From assembly GCA_029269725.1 (NCBI GenBank), contig JARJHS010000006.1, forward strand, positions 62,001 to 126,000: 64,000 nt of DNA, read 5' to 3'. A program made the position numbers and the translations under genes. The DNA is from Pollutibacter soli. GTDB taxonomy: Bacteria > Bacteroidota > Bacteroidia > Chitinophagales > Chitinophagaceae. Within the stretch, counting starts at the first letter, position 1. Each line of letters opens with the position of its first letter. The notes below the pieces were generated by a model. That model was given only the letters and a program-made list of their open reading frames with translations, had not been told where the DNA came from and searched no databases. This document shows, piece by piece, positions 18,661-26,189 of the stretch.

Positions 18661-18701
18661 GGCATTAGTACTATCCACAGAAATGCGATATCTTATCCGG
18701 T

Positions 18702-20180
18702 ATGAAGATTTTGCTTTTGGCGATTGCCCTGTTTTTCTCCCACTTTGCTATTTCGAAAAACTATTTTATCAAAGACTTCGGTGCACTTGGCGATGGAATT
18801 ACTCTAAATTCTCAAATCATCCAGGGAGCAATCGATTTTGTCGCTGCCCGAGGCGGAGGAAGATTGATTTTTCAACCTGGATCCTATCTCACGGGATCTA
18901 TTTACCTGAAATCGAATGTCATTATACAACTGGATAGCGGAGCCGTTCTGATGGGTTCTAATAATCCATTCGATTATGTAAAAGACGCCTATATCGGCTG
19001 GATGTCAATGATTTTTGCATTAAAACAAGATAATGTCGGTATCGTCGGGAAAGGGACAGTAGACGGGCGAGGCGCTGCAACTGCCAATAATATGACAGCC
19101 TTTATTCATAATAAAATATATAATGATCGCCTTTTCCTGGATCGACCAAGTGAATTTAACCGTCCGCAAAACCTATATTTCCGGGAATGTAAGAATGTAA
19201 CAGTCACTGGTATTACTTTAAAGAATCCGGCGAGCTGGAACCAGACTTATGATCAATGTGAAAATGTATATGTTGACAGCATTCGGGTGGATAGTAAAAA
19301 CTACTGGAACAATGATGGAATTGATATTGTCGACAGCAGAGATGTCATTATTAAGAATTCTTTTTTTGATGCTGCCGATGATGTGATCTGTTTCAAATCA
19401 CAGGAGCCGAATAAAATGTGCGAGAACGTTGTAGTGGAAAATTGTGTTGGCCGCTCCAGTGCAAATGGATTAAAATTCGGCACCGGTTCGCGTGGAGGAT
19501 TTAGGAACTTCAAAGTGAAGAACTTGGTTTTCTATGATACCTATCGTTCTGCTATCACGTTCGCTGCAGTTGATGGAGCCATAGTTGAAAATATCGTCGT
19601 CGACGGAGTGAAGGCAACCAATGTTGGTAATGCAATTTATCTGCGTGTCGGTGATCGAAACAGCAGGGGGAAAAAATCAACTATGCGCGATGTGACTATC
19701 AGGAATCTTCATGCAGAAATTCCTGCAGGGAAACCAGACGCAGGTTATCCACTGGAAGGCCCTATTGAAAATCTGCCGCGGAATATTTCTCCTGCGGGTA
19801 TCGCAGGCCTGCCGAATTTAAAAATTACGAATGTTGTTTTGGAAAACATAACCATCGTTTATCCTGGAGGCTCAAATCCTAACTATGCCCGACGTGGCAC
19901 GACAGCCGCTGAACTCGACAGCATTCCTGAAATGCCAGCTGCATATCCAGAATTTTCGCAGTTCCGTGAATTACCATCATGGGGAATTTATCTTCGTCAT
20001 GTTGATAGTCTAAAACTCATTAATATAAAACTCATCGCAAACGCAACTGAGTACAGACCTGCAATTGTGGCTCATGATGTTCACAATTTGCAGATCTATA
20101 AGCTGGAAATCATTGAGCCCGATGCGAAAAAGAAAAAACAAGTTGTTCTTCATCGGTCCCTCATAGCAAAAATTAAATAG
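18702..20180 (+). CDS. GH28-family glycoside hydrolase (polygalacturonase-like)
   Basis: A 492-residue exported protein (signal peptide MKILLLAIALFFSHFAISK). It has the right-handed parallel beta-helix of glycoside hydrolase family 28, whose members cleave polygalacturonan or rhamnogalacturonan. The N-terminal FGALGDGITLNSQIIQGAID and GGGRLIFQPGSYLTGSI segments, the acid motif N-N-D205-G-I-D and the pair D226-D227 (AADDVICFKS) are the catalytic signature. The usual GHG histidine motif is replaced by SANGLKFGTGS. Together with uxaC and the ExuT-like transporter elsewhere in the window it suggests galacturonate release and use. The following beta-helix gene starts 3 bases after its stop. A promoter was not identified; an FNR-type site lies upstream. 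Confidence 0.88.
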   Translation: MKILLLAIALFFSHFAISKNYFIKDFGALGDGITLNSQIIQGAIDFVAARGGGRLIFQPGSYLTGSIYLKSNVIIQLDSGAVLMGSNNPFDYVKDAYIGWMSMIFALKQDNVGIVGKGTVDGRGAATANNMTAFIHNKIYNDRLFLDRPSEFNRPQNLYFRECKNVTVTGITLKNPASWNQTYDQCENVYVDSIRVDSKNYWNNDGIDIVDSRDVIIKNSFFDAADDVICFKSQEPNKMCENVVVENCVGRSSANGLKFGTGSRGGFRNFKVKNLVFYDTYRSAITFAAVDGAIVENIVVDGVKATNVGNAIYLRVGDRNSRGKKSTMRDVTIRNLHAEIPAGKPDAGYPLEGPIENLPRNISPAGIAGLPNLKITNVVLENITIVYPGGSNPNYARRGTTAAELDSIPEMPAAYPEFSQFRELPSWGIYLRHVDSLKLINIKLIANATEYRPAIVAHDVHNLQIYKLEIIEPDAKKKKQVVLHRSLIAKIK

Positions 20181-20183
20181 CAT

Positions 20184-20921
20184 ATGATTTACCACCTGAT
20201 CATAGCAATTCAATTCATAGTTGTTTCTTCGTCTGCACCCGGGAAAGAATATACAGCCTCGATGTTTGGAGCAAGATCAGATGGAAAGACGATCAATACA
20301 GGTTCGATCCAAAAGGCTATTGATTTCATACACGAAAATGGCGGCGGTACTTTAGTATTTTATACAGGACGCTATCTCACCGGTGGCATCAGGCTCAAAT
20401 CCAATGTCCATATGAAACTGGAAGACGGTGCGGTACTGGTAGGTTCATCTTCTCCATTTGATTATAATAGCTCGGCAGGTGAACGAGCTTTGATCAGCGC
20501 AGAAGGCCAGGAAAATATTGCTATTACCGGTCATGGGTATATTGACGGAAATGCGGAAGCATTATTAAAAAACATGAATGAGCTTGATAAAAAAGATCTG
20601 TTGGTTGATTCAGTTGCTTTAAAACCGGCATTGATTGGTTTTATTGATTGCAAAGAAATAAACCTCCAGGAAATAAATCTATGGCAATCGGCGGGAGCGG
20701 TGCAAAAATTTGGTGGATGCAGCAATATTTCTATTTCAAAAATTGTCATTAAAAATTCCGGAGCAGGTTTTCCTTCGATGATATTTTACGAGTGCGCAAA
20801 AGTGACATTGAAAGAATCATATATTGAATCTTCCGGCAAGCCATTGGAATGGAAAGGTGATCGGAAAGGAATTACAATTGAAAAAACAGTAAATCAAAAT
20901 GGATCAACAATTACCCTTTAA
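20184..20921 (+). CDS. Short GH28-like beta-helix protein without catalytic motifs
   Basis: A 245-residue protein with a short signal peptide (IAIQFIVVSSSAPG). Its first ~100 residues (FGARSDGKTINTGSIQKAID, GGGTLVFYTGRYLTGGIRLK, GAVLVGSSSPFDYN) closely match the N-terminal half of the upstream GH28 protein. The rest keeps beta-helix repeats (NISISKIVIKNSG), but there is no NxDG and no DD pair where the acids should be. The frame is open and clean, so it reads as a truncated, possibly non-catalytic paralog (a binding helper?) rather than a recent frameshift. It is translationally close to the upstream gene (3-base gap). Confidence 0.75.
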   Translation: MIYHLIIAIQFIVVSSSAPGKEYTASMFGARSDGKTINTGSIQKAIDFIHENGGGTLVFYTGRYLTGGIRLKSNVHMKLEDGAVLVGSSSPFDYNSSAGERALISAEGQENIAITGHGYIDGNAEALLKNMNELDKKDLLVDSVALKPALIGFIDCKEINLQEINLWQSAGAVQKFGGCSNISISKIVIKNSGAGFPSMIFYECAKVTLKESYIESSGKPLEWKGDRKGITIEKTVNQNGSTITL

Positions 20922-20942
20922 CACCTGACATATCAGATTACC

Positions 20943-22625
20943 CTATCGCACAACAGATTTTTTCATTTTTTCATTTACTTTCTCAATAATAAATTCCAAC
21001 TGAGCATCTCTTCGCATCAATATGTCATGAATTGAAGGCAACACTTTGAAATCAGGGATGACGCCTCTGTCAGATTGTTTTGTTTCAGGTACATCATTTA
21101 TATATTTGACCAACGGAATTGTCACCATGATTTTTGAATTGCGTAATTGCAGCTGGTTAACTCTTCCAGATGTATTTCCATTATACGCTCCACCGGTTTC
21201 CTCTCCAACAAATACACCTCTATTATTTCCTCTCGCGATTGCACAAAAATCAGCAGTTGTCGAAAAACTTAATCCATTTACAAGGAAATATACATCACCA
21301 CGAAAAGCACCTGGTTGTGGATGCTGTTTTCCTAACAGTTCGTTTTCCGCTAATGTGAATTTTTTTGTGGTTGTTTCAACCGATAAGAAATATTTAAAAG
21401 GCTTATCGGCAAGATAGGAGTATAGTAACGCACCGTATGTATCTGTTCCTCCTGCATTACCTCGTAAATCAATTATAAGGTTAGAAACTGACCTGCGATT
21501 AATTTCGCTGAAAGCCGAATCAAGAAATTTTTTGAAAAAATTTTCCCCTGCAAGTCTTGAATCATCAAATGTGTTTATCGCCAACAGAGCTGCTCCGGGA
21601 ATTGGATAGGATAATTCTAACTTTCCTTTGCCACGACCATTTTCATAATCGCAATCCAGATCAGAAATAAGATCCGCATTTACAACTGTTGTTTTAATAT
21701 TGCCCTGAAAATCTTTAAACTGCACAACAAATCTCTCCTTAGAACCATATATCCAGTCGAACAGGAAAAAGAATGCTCCATTATTAAGTGTATGCATTTT
21801 TTTAGATTCGATAGTTCCATCTGAAGGCAGGTACTGGAAAAGTTTATTTTTGATTTCGGTTACACTCTTGCTGTCAATCGACAACAGTTCGCATCCTGGT
21901 GAAAGCTCCGCAATCCTGCTGCATAAAACGAAGGCTTTATCATTGATGAAATAGACATAAACCGGAAATAATTTCTTGCTTTCACCATAATACTTCATCA
22001 GCAATCTGGAAACATTAGTGCCGGTATGCCCATCCTTAATTGAACTTATCGCATACGTTATCAATTTGGCGAAATCCAATTGAGATATGGGTCGATGTAA
22101 TGTGGAGAAACAACTATCGAATATCCTGTTTACACTGGCTTTGTCCAGATATCGGTACAATCCCGGATGTTCTTTTTCCAACATGCTTTTGAAGACTGCA
22201 AAGTCCTGCTGAAGCAATTCAGGATGTATTAGTCCTGATATCAAAACATTCTCATCCGTTTTCTTCTCCCTATGGATATTGGAAATTTTCGTGAAGCAGG
22301 AGTCTTTATCATTCAGCAGGATTATAAAAGAATATTCTCTGCCAACTTCAACATCAAATGTTACTGAATCAATATCAGTATAAAATGTAATTTTCTTATT
22401 CGCAACAGGGTCGAGTGAATAGTATATATCCGGTTTGATTTCAGGTGATAAGTTCCAAATTCCTTTCTGGTAGACTTCACCATCCCTGATATCCACTTTA
22501 CTGGAATTCGCCCTGACAATTGAAAATTTCTCCTGCGCTAAAGCGGCTTGAAAAAATGCAAAAATCGTTATGAATACTACAAAAGATTTCCTGCTCCGGG
22601 AAACCGGGTTTATATGTTTTTTCAT
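20943..22625 (-). CDS. S41-family peptidase (C-terminal-processing-like), exported
   Basis: A 560-residue protein with a signal peptide ending FFQAALAQ. The C-terminal half is a tail-specific-protease (S41) domain: NLIIDLRGNAGGTDTYGALL, then NGLSFSTTADF with the likely nucleophile S455, then GEETGGAYNGN. The N-terminal ~250 residues have no clear family, and I see no PDZ signature. It should act in the periplasm on protein ends, but the substrate is unknown. It ends a minus-strand cluster (ECF sigma, anti-sigma, membrane protein, peptidase) and may be part of that envelope-stress-type operon; the gap to the membrane protein gene is 24 bases. Confidence 0.85.
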   Translation of the reverse strand: MKKHINPVSRSRKSFVVFITIFAFFQAALAQEKFSIVRANSSKVDIRDGEVYQKGIWNLSPEIKPDIYYSLDPVANKKITFYTDIDSVTFDVEVGREYSFIILLNDKDSCFTKISNIHREKKTDENVLISGLIHPELLQQDFAVFKSMLEKEHPGLYRYLDKASVNRIFDSCFSTLHRPISQLDFAKLITYAISSIKDGHTGTNVSRLLMKYYGESKKLFPVYVYFINDKAFVLCSRIAELSPGCELLSIDSKSVTEIKNKLFQYLPSDGTIESKKMHTLNNGAFFFLFDWIYGSKERFVVQFKDFQGNIKTTVVNADLISDLDCDYENGRGKGKLELSYPIPGAALLAINTFDDSRLAGENFFKKFLDSAFSEINRRSVSNLIIDLRGNAGGTDTYGALLYSYLADKPFKYFLSVETTTKKFTLAENELLGKQHPQPGAFRGDVYFLVNGLSFSTTADFCAIARGNNRGVFVGEETGGAYNGNTSGRVNQLQLRNSKIMVTIPLVKYINDVPETKQSDRGVIPDFKVLPSIHDILMRRDAQLEFIIEKVNEKMKKSVVR

Positions 22626-22649
22626 GACTTATTAGATTGAACCTGCTTT

Positions 22650-23066
22650 TTACTGCCTTTTTAAGAAATAGAAGTAGCCAAGAAAACTGGCGGCCAGGCA
22701 AAAAGATATGATGGCGAGAGAATGGATTCCGAGAGGGAGTGTATAATAAATAATCGTTAATGCAATGCCCAACCCAAACAGGATTGCAAACCATTTAACG
22801 TTGTTATTCATATTCTCATTGGGACTGGTCTGAAGTATTGAAGACGCAAGGTTTTCAGGAATTCCCTTGTCAACAATTTTATTTTTAAGACGATTTTCCA
22901 TTACACGTTTTATTATTACCAGGATAAACATCATAAATAATCCGACTGTAAAAATTGTTGCGCAGATATTAAACACAACAATATCGACTCCTTCGGAATT
23001 TATCATCTGGGCATTTGCAACAAAAGGAATTGCAAGTACTCCTGATGACCCAATTATTTTTTTCAT
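22650..23066 (-). CDS. Small membrane protein, DUF6249-like
   Basis: A 138-residue protein with an N-terminal hydrophobic segment that may be cleaved (VLAIPFVANA|Q), then a helix at about 29-53 (VFNICATIFTVGLFMMFILVIIK), a cytoplasmic-type loop NRLKNKIVDKGIPENLASSIL and two C-terminal helices. The NRLKNKIVDKGIPE motif before the helical hairpin is like the DUF6249 proteins often placed beside ECF sigma/anti-sigma genes in Bacteroidota. Function unknown. Confidence 0.6.
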   Translation of the reverse strand: MKKIIGSSGVLAIPFVANAQMINSEGVDIVVFNICATIFTVGLFMMFILVIIKRVMENRLKNKIVDKGIPENLASSILQTSPNENMNNNVKWFAILFGLGIALTIIYYTLPLGIHSLAIISFCLAASFLGYFYFLKRQ

Positions 23067-23124
23067 TTTTAAAGATTTAAATTAATTAATCTGTTTGACC
23101 GGCAATCATCAATAATGTTGCAGG

Positions 23125-23568
23125 TTAATTAAGGTTTAATTTATTGATACGGTTTTTATAGCTTCTCACCTGATCTATATACAGGAATGTAAAAAGAACT
23201 ATAGCCGTCAGAAATATAATGCCGCTCAAAATTCCCTTTAAGTTGGAAAGGATCTGCAAAAATGTTTTACCAAAAACGTAGAAAACCGGACATCCGACAG
23301 CTGCGATAACCAGAAAAATAATAACGGGAATGAATTGCTCATGTTTCGACTTCGGTGCAGGCAATTGCGTCATTACTGCCCGTGTAAGATCAAAATCAAA
23401 CTGCGGAGCGTCCAGGGCTTCAATGCCGGAAAACAAAAGCTGGTACTGTTCAACTTTCAATTTGCATGTTGCACAATGATCAATGTGATTTATAATCTCA
23501 GCATTGCATTCGTTTCTTAACAAAGCATATTGCTGAATTTCGGCATCAATGGGATGATTATTTTTCAT
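23125..23568 (-). CDS. Anti-sigma factor, zinc-finger type
   Basis: A 147-residue protein. The HIDHCATCKLKVEQYQ segment (residues about 28-43) is the HxxxCxxC zinc motif of ZAS anti-sigma factors. Two hydrophobic helices follow (about 82-105 and 113-131), giving a membrane-anchored protein with its zinc-finger end in the cytoplasm. It overlaps the sigma gene by 4 bases (ATGA), the normal arrangement for such pairs, so it should hold that sigma factor inactive until a signal arrives. The signal is unknown. Confidence 0.8.
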   Translation of the reverse strand: MKNNHPIDAEIQQYALLRNECNAEIINHIDHCATCKLKVEQYQLLFSGIEALDAPQFDFDLTRAVMTQLPAPKSKHEQFIPVIIFLVIAAVGCPVFYVFGKTFLQILSNLKGILSGIIFLTAIVLFTFLYIDQVRSYKNRINKLNLN

Positions 23569-24176
23569 AGCATTTCTTTCTTAAACTTTTTGGCCAAGTT
23601 GTCTTTGAGTTCTTTTCGCGCTCTGAACAGGTAACTTTTTACTGTTCCTTCAGGAAGGCCTGTCACAAGAGACAATTCTGCATAGCTTAAACTTTCGTTG
23701 TGATAAAGGGTGATTAATGTTCTATAGATCGGTGAAAGCTTATCAATTTCCATTTTTAATAATTCCGCCAGCTCTTTATTATGAATGGATGCTTCAGTTT
23801 CGTTATTATAATGGGTATGCTTAAAATGCAAATTGTCAATCAGCTCTTCCTGGTATTCGTCTTCCTCTCCGGAATAATAAAATAGCAGTAATTTTTTCTT
23901 GTCAAGATAATTGAGACAGGTGTTATAAGTAATCTGCGCAATCCAGGTGGACAACTTTGACTCAAACCGGAAACTCGTTAAACCATGAAATGCCTTCAAA
24001 TAAACATCCTGCGCAATATCTTTTCTGTCTTCGGCATTGCCTATCATTTTAAAAATAATCTGGGCGATTAATTTTTCTGTATCCTTTATTATTATTTTAA
24101 ATGCGCCCGGGTTTCCATTTAATACCTGGGAAACCAATGACCGGTCGGCAAAATTATTTCCATTTATTTCGTACAC
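23565..24176 (-). CDS. ECF-type RNA polymerase sigma factor
   Basis: A 203-residue protein of the sigma-70 ECF group. Region 2 is seen as NAEDRKDIAQDVYLKAFHGLTSFRFESKLSTWIAQITYNTCLN (shown in part), and region 4 as SYAELSLVTGLPEGTVKSYLFRARKEL, the HTH for the -35 element. It is followed with a 4-base overlap by its anti-sigma gene and by a DUF6249-like membrane protein and an S41 peptidase. It should drive its own operon, but the target promoter cannot be read. Start ATG 24176. Confidence 0.88.
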   Translation of the reverse strand: MYEINGNNFADRSLVSQVLNGNPGAFKIIIKDTEKLIAQIIFKMIGNAEDRKDIAQDVYLKAFHGLTSFRFESKLSTWIAQITYNTCLNYLDKKKLLLFYYSGEEDEYQEELIDNLHFKHTHYNNETEASIHNKELAELLKMEIDKLSPIYRTLITLYHNESLSYAELSLVTGLPEGTVKSYLFRARKELKDNLAKKFKKEML

Positions 24177-24311
24177 GTCCTGTGAGACAGCAGATGTTTA
24201 CAATTGTTGCAAAAATCCGGAATATTTTAAGGTTTGTTTCTGCGGCGAAAGTAACAGGCCTAAGATAAGTATTGATAAGTTTCCTGGGAAAGGCAAGGAT
24301 TTGTAATCTAA

Positions 24312-24684
24312 TCAGCTATCTGATATTTGCCTTTCAGAATAAAGAGCTAAAGTCTTCTCTAATATATCCAGACTCCCGTCTTCACTTCCTGATCTGGAAT
24401 ATATTATCAACCCCTTTTCATTTAACAGGAAAACCTGTGGAATGCACATATCAGACCCATATGCGCGACAGAATTCAGGTTGATGAAATACACTGACCCA
24501 ATTGATGTCTTGTGTTTTTATAAAATTTAGAAGTTTCTGCTCGTTTGAATCAGTGCTGAAAGAAAAATTTCCAATGAGCTTTTATATTTGGAGTGTGACT
24601 CTTTTAATCGAGGGATCTCGGTCACGCAAGGCGCACACCCCTGTTGACCAAATATTTATTAAAACTAATTTTCCTCCGTACGTA
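24312..24684 (-). pseudogene. Thioredoxin-like (TlpA type) gene remnant, truncated and frameshifted
   Basis: Read on the minus strand, three frames together give one thioredoxin-fold C-terminal domain. The first (about 24630-24684) reads GGKLVLINIWSTG, the second CAPCVTEIPRLKESHSKYKSS with the CxxC active site, and the third KLIGNFSFSTDSNEQKLLNF continuing to IPQVFLLNEKGLIIYSR and a TGA at 24312-24314. At least two frameshifts separate them. The N-terminal part is missing: the match stops where the tRNA/GIY-YIG repeat array begins. It is therefore a dead fragment, probably of a periplasmic disulphide-type thioredoxin. Confidence 0.78.
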
Positions 24685-24794
24685 AATGCAAAAATCCTCT
24701 GAAATTCAGAGGATTTGTAGCGGGATCGGGAGTTGAAATCGCCACAGCGATCACAGCCCGAGTCCGCCGCGGCGGATATGAATCCACGCGACTG

Positions 24795-25039
24795 TTACTT
24801 AGGTAATGTTTTTATAAAATCCCGTCCTGCCCCTGACTTCAGCCATTTTTCATATCGTATTGCCTCCGTTTTGTCTGCAAATTCTTTGTTGTGAATGATA
24901 TAGCCCAGGGACGAAATTTGCAGGTCCAATCTTTGCCGAATTCATTGTGAGATTTTAATCTCATTTCTAAATTCGATGTAAAACCGGTGTAATGTCGATT
25001 TGCTAAAACTGAATAAAGGACATAAACGGTATATTTCAT
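24795..25039 (-). pseudogene. GIY-YIG nuclease, third copy, frameshifted
   Basis: The same small GIY-YIG protein as its neighbours up to residue 46, then a two-base insertion (GCTATATC instead of GCTATC) shifts the frame and gives a stop at 24839-24841 after 66 residues. The intact frame would have ended at 24795. The copy next to the thioredoxin remnant is therefore the most decayed of the three. Confidence 0.85.
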
Positions 25040-25131
25040 AAATGCAAAAATCCTCTGAAATTCAGAGGATTTGTAGCGGGATCGGGAGTTGAACCCGAGT
25101 CCGCCGCGGCGGATATGAATCCACGCGACTG

Positions 25132-25374
25132 TTACTTAGGTAATGTTTTTATAAAATCTCGTCCTGCCCCTGACTTCAGCCATTTTTCATATCGTATTGC
25201 CTCCGTTTTGTCTGCAAATTCTTTGTTGTGAATGATAACCCAGGGACGAAATTTGCAGGTCCAATCTTTGCCGAATTCATTGTGAGATTTTAATCTCATT
25301 TCTAAATCAGATGTAAAACCGGTGTAATGTCGATTTGCTAAAGCTGAATAAAGGACATAAACGGTATATTTCAT
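25132..25374 (-). CDS. Small GIY-YIG nuclease-like protein, intact copy
   Basis: An 80-residue protein of the small GIY-YIG family (UPF0213-like). The two halves of the signature are V5-Y6-V7 and Y17-T18-G19, with R27 and H31-N32 next, and E63 in EKWLKS as the likely metal ligand. This is a single nuclease domain with no DNA-binding module. It is the only one of three tandem copies with its natural stop (TLPK). It begins 3 bases or so after a tRNA terminator copy and ends just before the anticodon-like sequence of the next tRNA fragment. Whether it cuts DNA is unknown; the spacing around the tRNA gene suggests a link with the array. Confidence 0.75.
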   Translation of the reverse strand: MKYTVYVLYSALANRHYTGFTSDLEMRLKSHNEFGKDWTCKFRPWVIIHNKEFADKTEAIRYEKWLKSGAGRDFIKTLPK

Positions 25375-25396
25375 AAATGCAAAAATCCTCTGAAAT

Positions 25397-25708
25397 TCAG
25401 AGGATTTGTAGCGGGATCGGGAGTTGAACCCGAGTCCGCCGCGGCGGATATGAATCCACGCGACTGCACTTATGTAATGTTTTTATAAAATCCCGTCCTG
25501 CACCGGACTTCAGCCATTTTTCATATTGTATTGCCTCCGTTTTGTCTGCAAATTCTTTGTTGTGAACGATAGCCCAGGGACGAAATTTGCAAGTCCAATC
25601 TTTGCCGAATTCATTGTGAGATTTTAATCTCATTTCTAAATCCAATGTAAAACCGGTGTAATGTCGATTTGCTAAAACTGAATAAAGGACATAAACGGTA
25701 TATTTCAT
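25397..25708 (-). CDS. Small GIY-YIG nuclease-like protein, read-through copy
   Basis: A 103-residue frame. Residues 1-78 equal the intact copy except for a few changes (such as LDLEM for SDLEM). A one-base loss near the end (CATAAGTGCAG for CCTAAGTAACAG) removes the stop, so the frame runs on through the palindrome and tRNA T arm; the tail SRVDSYPPRRTRVQLPIPL is translated tRNA-derived sequence. The GIY-YIG core residues are kept. The ATG lies 34 bases after the intact tRNA gene, right behind its terminator. Confidence 0.7.
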   Translation of the reverse strand: MKYTVYVLYSVLANRHYTGFTLDLEMRLKSHNEFGKDWTCKFRPWAIVHNKEFADKTEAIQYEKWLKSGAGRDFIKTLHKCSRVDSYPPRRTRVQLPIPLQIL

Positions 25709-25714
25709 AAATGC

Positions 25715-25741
25715 AAAAATCCTCTGAAATTCAGAGGATTT
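25715..25741 (-). terminator. Intrinsic terminator of the tRNA-Met gene
   Basis: AAATCCTCTGA and TCAGAGGATTT form a perfect 11-bp stem with a 3-base loop, followed on the minus strand by a T-run. It starts one or two bases after the tRNA 3' end. Copies recur near 25046-25075, 25380-25410 and 24690-24717, one per repeat unit. Confidence 0.8.
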
Positions 25742-25742
25742 G

Positions 25743-25816
25743 TAGCGGGATCGGGAGTTGAACCCGAGACCTTTGGGTTATGAATCCAACGCTCTAACCG
25801 CCTGAGCTACCCCGCC
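25743..25816 (-). tRNA. tRNA-Met (anticodon CAT)
   Basis: A complete 74-base cloverleaf on the minus strand. The acceptor stem GGCGGGG pairs with TCCCGCT with G-U pairs at both ends, the D stem is GCTC/GAGC, and the anticodon loop TTCATAA holds CAT. The T arm is TCGGG-TTCAACT-CCCGA. CCA is not encoded. The closed 1-72 pair favours the elongator Met type over the initiator, though a CAT tRNA could also be the lysidine-modified tRNA-Ile. It is the only intact copy among the tRNA-derived repeats. Confidence 0.93.
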
Positions 25817-26180
25817 AGATACTACAAATACAAATCAACTTTTATTGAACCTGAGTCCGCCGCGGCGGATATGAATCCAACGCTCTAACCGCCTGAGCTA
25901 CCCCGCCAAATACTACAAATACAAATCAACTTTTATTGAACCCGAGTCCGCCGCGGCGCATATGAATCCAACGCTCTAACCGCCTGAGCTACCCCGCCAA
26001 ATACTACAAATACAAATCAACTTTTATTGAACCCGAGTCCGCCGCGGCGCATATGAATCCAACGCTCTAACCGCCTGAGCTACCCCGCCAAATACTACAA
26101 ATACAAATCAACTTTTATTGAACCCGAGTCCGCCGCGGCGGATATGAATCCAACGCTCTAACCGCCTGAGCTACCCCGCC
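25817..26180 (-). repeat. Four tandem 91-bp units carrying the tRNA-Met 5' half
   Basis: Units 25817-25907, 25908-25998, 25999-26089 and 26090-26180 are each exactly 91 bases and nearly identical. On the minus strand each has the tRNA from its first base to the anticodon CAT, then A and TCCGCCGCGGCGGA, then CTCGGGTTCAA of the T arm. A 31-base AT-rich spacer equal to the region just upstream of the intact tRNA ends the unit. In two units the palindrome reads TGCGCCGCGGCGGA. Confidence 0.93.
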
Positions 26181-26189
26181 AATGGGCGG

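Larger units (their letters stand above)
18381..18701. other. Divergent intergenic region with an FNR-type site and two palindromes
   Basis: The 321 bases between the Crp/Fnr gene and the GH28 gene hold a perfect TTGAT-N4-ATCAA site (18572-18585) and two long hairpins (18599-18660). The rest is AT-rich with no gene. Confidence 0.7.
24683..25742 (-). repeat. Three tandem ~334-bp units: GIY-YIG ORF plus tRNA 3' half
   Basis: The ATG codons of the three ORFs are at 25708, 25374 and 25039, giving periods of 334 and 335 bases. Reading on the minus strand, each unit has a GIY-YIG ORF, an anticodon-arm-like GCGTGGATTCAT, the palindrome TCCGCCGCGGCGGA, the tRNA T arm and 3' acceptor, and a copy of the tRNA terminator hairpin. 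The last unit has a 19-base insertion at 24738-24756 inside the T arm. Homology ends near 24683. Confidence 0.9.

Noticed and set aside
24272..24702. Plus-strand frames across the thioredoxin remnant
   Set aside because: They are the opposite strand of a recognisable minus-strand pseudogene.
25817..26180. Regular repeats that could suggest a CRISPR array
   Set aside because: The four 91-bp units are direct copies without unique spacers, and each is mostly tRNA sequence.
24683..26180. Treating the tRNA array as an assembly artefact
   Set aside because: Units differ by substitutions, a 19-base insertion and small indels, which a collapsed or duplicated assembly would not easily produce; it still needs long-read proof.
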